DNA from: an uncultured Alistipes sp.
Lineage (GTDB): Bacteria > Bacteroidota > Bacteroidia > Bacteroidales > Rikenellaceae
Reading direction: 5' to 3'
DNA length: 27,552 nucleotides
Assembly: GCA_937895825.1 (NCBI GenBank)
Contig: CALBKP010000019.1
Coordinates: forward strand, 1-27,552
Positions 24,719-27,552 of the stretch are shown here, piece by piece. The first letter of the stretch is position 1. Each line of letters starts with the position of its first letter. The position numbers and the translations under genes are program-made. A model generated the notes under the pieces. It saw only the letters and a list, made by a program, of their open reading frames with translations, was not told the DNA's origin and ran no database searches.

Positions 24719-25375
24719 ATGAAAAATATCGTTGATAAGTTGCAGTCGCGTGGAGCCGAGAGCCTCTCGGATGAGGAGCTTGTGGCCGTGGTTATTGCCG
24801 ATGGCGTTGCTGATGATAGGGCTATGGATACGGCTACGGGTCTCTTGGCCGAGTCGGATGGCGACCTTGTGCGTGTTGTTGAGCAAGATCTCTCGCGCCT
24901 ACGTATGGTTGGCGGTATGGGGCGCATGCGTGCGCTGAGACTTAAGGCGGTGGCTGAGTGTGGTCGTAGGGTTGCGCGAGCTGGCGCTGTGTCATGCGAC
25001 GTTGTCAGCTCTGATGGCGACGTGGTACGCATCATGGAGCCGTTGCTCGGCGGCCTTCAGCACGAGGAGTGCTGGGCGCTGTACCTCGCCTCGTCGGGGA
25101 GGGTATTGGAGAGCATGCGCATAAGCCAGGGTGGCGTGCAGGCTACGGTGGTCGATTGCAGACTTATTATCAAGCGAGCCTTGGAGCTCCTTGCGGTGCA
25201 GATTGTGCTTGTACACAACCACCCGTCGGGCAGTGCAGAGCCGAGCGAGCAGGATAGGGTGCTTACGGATCGAGTAGCCGAGGCAGCTAAACTCTTCGAT
25301 ATTCGCCTATTGGACCATGTCGTCATAGCGCGTGGCTCGCATTTTAGCTTCCGTGGTCACGCTCTTTTGGGATAA
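24719..25375 (+). CDS. radC: RadC family JAB-domain protein
   Basis: A 218-residue protein with a helix-hairpin-helix-like N-terminal part (about 1-85, with the VGGMGRMRALRLKAVAE segment) and a JAB/MPN metalloprotease-fold domain (about 95-218). The metal motif HNHPSGSAEPSEQD contributes His166, His168 and Asp179, and Glu116 or Glu117 in LQHEECWALYL is the likely catalytic Glu. RadC was named for DNA repair, but its real role is uncertain. It is transcribed alone between rnc and proS. Confidence 0.93.
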   Translation: MKNIVDKLQSRGAESLSDEELVAVVIADGVADDRAMDTATGLLAESDGDLVRVVEQDLSRLRMVGGMGRMRALRLKAVAECGRRVARAGAVSCDVVSSDGDVVRIMEPLLGGLQHEECWALYLASSGRVLESMRISQGGVQATVVDCRLIIKRALELLAVQIVLVHNHPSGSAEPSEQDRVLTDRVAEAAKLFDIRLLDHVVIARGSHFSFRGHALLG

Positions 25376-25410
25376 AGTTCTTTTATCCACGATGTCGGGG
25401 CTATTTATGT

Positions 25411-25441
25411 TTCGCATTTCGCAATTTTTTTACTACCTTTG
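25411..25441 (+). promoter_or_regulatory. Promoter of proS
   Basis: TACCTTTG (25434-25441) is a full match to the TAnnTTTG -7 box, and TTCG (25411-25414) stands 19 nt upstream as an imperfect -33 element. The leader to the ATG at 25500 would be about 50 nt. Confidence 0.6.
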
Positions 25442-25499
25442 CCACGATATACGGCACTGATGCGTATGTGGATTTGCAAATAATTAAAATCAAGATATA

Positions 25500-26984
25500 A
25501 TGGCAGTTGAACTGAAAGATTTGACCAAGAGCGACGAGAACTACTCGCAGTGGTACAACGATTTGGTTATTAAGGCTGGCCTTGCCGAGAACTCGGCAGT
25601 GCGTGGCTGTATGGTCATCAAACCCTATGGCTATGCCATTTGGGAGAAGATGCAGGATGTTTTGGATCGTATGTTTAAGGAGACGGGGCACGAGAATGCC
25701 TACTTCCCGCTCTTTATCCCCAAGTCATTCTTCTCGCGCGAGGCAAGCCATGTTGAAGGCTTTGCTAAGGAGTGCGCTGTGGTTACGCACTACCGTTTGA
25801 AGAACGATCCCGATGGCAGTGGTGTTGTCGTTGATCCCGCCGCACGCCTCGAGGAGGAGCTTATCGTGCGTCCTACGTCGGAGACAATCATCTGGAACAC
25901 ATATAAGAACTGGATTACGTCATATCGCGACCTGCCTATCCTCTGCAACCAGTGGGCTAACGTCGTACGCTGGGAGATGCGTACACGCCTCTTCTTGCGT
26001 ACCGCCGAGTTCTTGTGGCAGGAGGGTCACACGGCACATGCCACAGCCGAAGAGGCTATGGAGGAGACCGAGCGTATGATTAATGTCTATAAGACCTTCG
26101 CTGAGGAGTGGATGGGTGTCCCCGTAATCGTTGGTCACAAGTCGCCTAACGAGCGTTTTGCTGGTGCTGTCGACACTCTCACCATCGAGGCGTTGATGCA
26201 GGATGGTAAGGCTTTGCAGAGCGGTACGTCGCACTTCCTCGGCCAGAACTTCGCCAAGGCCTTCGACGTACAGTATACCAACAAGGAGGGTAAGCAGGAG
26301 TATGTATGGGCAACATCATGGGGTGTGTCAACACGCCTTATGGGTGCTTTGATTATGGCTCACTCGGACAACAACGGTCTTGTGCTTCCTCCGAAACTCG
26401 CACCTATTCAGGTTGTTATGGTGCCTATCTATAAGGGCGAGGAGCAGCGCTTGCAGGTTGTTGCACGCCTTGAGGAGATGGCCAAAGAGCTTCGTGCTAA
26501 GGGTGTATCTGTCAAGGTTGACGGCCGCGATAATGTACGCTCGGGCTTTAAGTTCGCTGAGTATGAGCTTAAGGGTGTGCCCGTGCGTTTGGCTCTCGGC
26601 CCTCGTGACTTGGAGAATGGCACTATCGAGCTTGCTCGCCGTGATACCCTCACTAAGGAGGTGGTTTCGCAGGAGGGGCTTACTGAGCGTATTGTAAACC
26701 TTCTCGATGAGATTCAGCAGAACATCTTTAAGAAGGCTCTCGACTTCCGTAACTCGATGATTACCAAGGTTGATACCTGGGAGGAGTTCAAGGAAGTACT
26801 TAACAATAAGGGTGGCTTTATCCTCGCACACTGGGATGGCACACCTGAGACCGAGCAGGCTATCAAGGATGCTACGAAGGCAACCATCCGTTGTATCCCG
26901 ATGGATGTAGTTGAGGAGGAGGGTACTTGTGTATTCTCTGGCAAACCGTCGAAGTATCGTGTGTTGTTTGCCAAGAGCTACTAA
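25500..26984 (+). CDS. proS: Prolyl-tRNA synthetase, short (ProS type 3, archaeal/eukaryal-like) form
   Basis: A 494-residue class II synthetase that charges tRNA-Pro. Its length and lack of the large editing insertion place it in the eukaryal/archaeal-like class found in Bacteroidota. Motif 2 is seen in VVRWEMRTRLFLRTAEFLWQ, followed by EGHTAH, and motif 3 in WGVSTRLMGALIMAHSD followed by LVLPPKLAP. The anticodon-binding domain follows at about 300-400 (VMVPIYKGEEQ onward). The C-terminal domain ends in GKPSKYRVLFAKSY, with the terminal tyrosine typical of this class. It stands alone with its own promoter and terminator. Confidence 0.97.
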   Translation: MAVELKDLTKSDENYSQWYNDLVIKAGLAENSAVRGCMVIKPYGYAIWEKMQDVLDRMFKETGHENAYFPLFIPKSFFSREASHVEGFAKECAVVTHYRLKNDPDGSGVVVDPAARLEEELIVRPTSETIIWNTYKNWITSYRDLPILCNQWANVVRWEMRTRLFLRTAEFLWQEGHTAHATAEEAMEETERMINVYKTFAEEWMGVPVIVGHKSPNERFAGAVDTLTIEALMQDGKALQSGTSHFLGQNFAKAFDVQYTNKEGKQEYVWATSWGVSTRLMGALIMAHSDNNGLVLPPKLAPIQVVMVPIYKGEEQRLQVVARLEEMAKELRAKGVSVKVDGRDNVRSGFKFAEYELKGVPVRLALGPRDLENGTIELARRDTLTKEVVSQEGLTERIVNLLDEIQQNIFKKALDFRNSMITKVDTWEEFKEVLNNKGGFILAHWDGTPETEQAIKDATKATIRCIPMDVVEEEGTCVFSGKPSKYRVLFAKSY

Positions 26985-27020
26985 TTTCTTGTGATAAGGG
27001 GTTGATTGCGGCCCTTAACA

Positions 27021-27073
27021 AAAAATGCCACCAATGGGACGTACGCTCAGTACTATCCATCGGTGGCATTTTT
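27021..27073. terminator. Terminator after proS
   Basis: The 27021-27037 arm (A-run, then TGCCACC and AATGG) pairs with 27057-27073 (CCATCGGTGGCATTTTT), 17 pairs with one mismatch, ending in a T-run. A second small hairpin, GCCGAGT (27074-27080) with ACTCGGC (27086-27092), follows. The A-run on the other side allows function in both directions. Confidence 0.85.
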
Positions 27074-27134
27074 GCCGAGTATAGCACTCGGCACCCTTCA
27101 GACAAGACGTTTTGTGGTCTCGCATACCAATCTA

Positions 27135-27159
27135 CAAAAAAAGAGCCCGTTAGGGCTCT
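27135..27159 (-). terminator. Rho-independent terminator after folA
   Basis: AGAGCCC (27142-27148) and GGGCTCT (27153-27159) form a 7-bp stem with a GTTA loop. On the minus strand the stem is followed by seven T (27141-27135). It lies 33 nt past the folA stop codon. Confidence 0.85.
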
Positions 27160-27191
27160 CGATTACTAATTACTCTCTACTATTTGGTCAA

Positions 27192-27552
27192 TTAAGCTCT
27201 GTCGTAGGTGCGGAACGCAAAGGGGTATTCGTACTCCTCGCCGCGTTCGTGGCGCTCCTCGTTAGATAGCTTCCACTGGCTAAAGTCAATCTCAGGGAAG
27301 GCGGTGTCGCCCGCATAGTCGTGTTCTACGTGTGTGATATACATCCTATCTGCCACAGCGAGTGCCTCGCGGTAGATCTGAGCGCCACCTATGATGAAGA
27401 TCTCTTCATCTTCGCCCGCGAGCTTTATGGCCTCCTCTAACGAATGTGCCGTGAGAGCACCATCGAAGGTGCGCTCAGTACGAGTGATGACGATATTCGT
27501 ACGCTTAGGCAGTGGACGTGAGCCGAGCGACTCGAAGGTCTTACGACCCATA
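27192..27552 (-). CDS. folA: Dihydrofolate reductase (N-terminus beyond window)
   Basis: Only the C-terminal 120 or so residues are inside the window. The Met near the edge, in MGRKTFESLGSRPLP, is the conserved internal MGRKT motif rather than the start, so about 40-45 residues lie to the right. The enzyme reduces dihydrofolate with NADPH. The NADPH-site motifs MGRKTFESLG, NIVITR and FIIGGAQIYREAL are visible, and the final strands (MYITHVEHDYAGDTAFPEID) match the family. It is transcribed leftward and ends in the hairpin at 27135-27159. Confidence 0.95.
   Translation of the reverse strand, partial: MGRKTFESLGSRPLPKRTNIVITRTERTFDGALTAHSLEEAIKLAGEDEEIFIIGGAQIYREALAVADRMYITHVEHDYAGDTAFPEIDFSQWKLSNEERHERGEEYEYPFAFRTYDRA

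Noticed and set aside
27192..27551. Treating the Met at the right edge as the start of a short complete folA
   Set aside because: That Met belongs to the internal MGRKT motif of dihydrofolate reductase. The catalytic N-terminal part would be missing, so the gene is cut by the window edge rather than truncated.
1..27552. CRISPR arrays, tRNA or rRNA genes, insertion sequences, phage or plasmid genes
   Set aside because: No spaced short repeats, no cloverleaf-like segments in the intergenic regions, and no transposase, integrase or replication protein motifs were seen in any frame.

Overview
The window looks like a chromosomal segment of a gut-type Bacteroidota (order Bacteroidales). The evidence is a SusC/SusD pair, Oar-type TonB receptor, BACON and BspA-like repeat lipoproteins, absence of Shine-Dalgarno sequences, and promoters of the TTTG-N19-TAnnTTTG type. 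The roughly balanced base composition and gene style would fit Alistipes or a relative, but the genus is a guess.

Layout. (1) 1-599, minus: the start of a NifU-like Fe-S scaffold protein that runs off the left edge. (2) 793-6128, minus: an Oar-like TonB-dependent receptor followed by a BACON/leucine-rich-repeat lipoprotein, ending in a terminator at 723-769. (3) 6150-6788: a divergent control region holding the receptor promoter within an inverted repeat, and a strong promoter for the SusC gene followed by a roughly 270-nt G-rich, C-poor leader. (4) 6789-19641, plus: SusC, SusD, a large fibronectin-type lipoprotein, then two tandem copies of a two-gene module, each a subtilisin-family (S8) lipoprotein protease followed by a small lipocalin-like lipoprotein. 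A terminator (16894-16933) and a new promoter (17040-17070) separate the copies, and an 18-bp stem terminator (19658-19697) ends the locus. (5) 19704-22068, minus: pepE, yraN, waaA. (6) 22255-24598, plus: acpP, fabF, rnc, the usual fatty-acid/RNase III cluster. (7) 24719-26984, plus: radC and proS as separate units. (8) 27192-27552, minus: folA, running off the right edge.

How the parts work together. The accessory interest is in 6.5-19.7 kb. The likely reading is a surface proteolysis and peptide-uptake locus: lipid-anchored subtilases cut protein outside the cell, SusD with the large lipoprotein captures fragments, and SusC imports them using TonB energy, in the way RagAB of Porphyromonas gingivalis imports oligopeptides. 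The two small lipoproteins are the least explained components. They are encoded directly behind each protease, as cognate inhibitors often are, and both finish with a conserved tail whose last ten residues run from Thr-Arg to Phe-Leu. The remaining genes are core housekeeping genes.

No tRNA, rRNA, CRISPR array, transposase or phage gene was seen.
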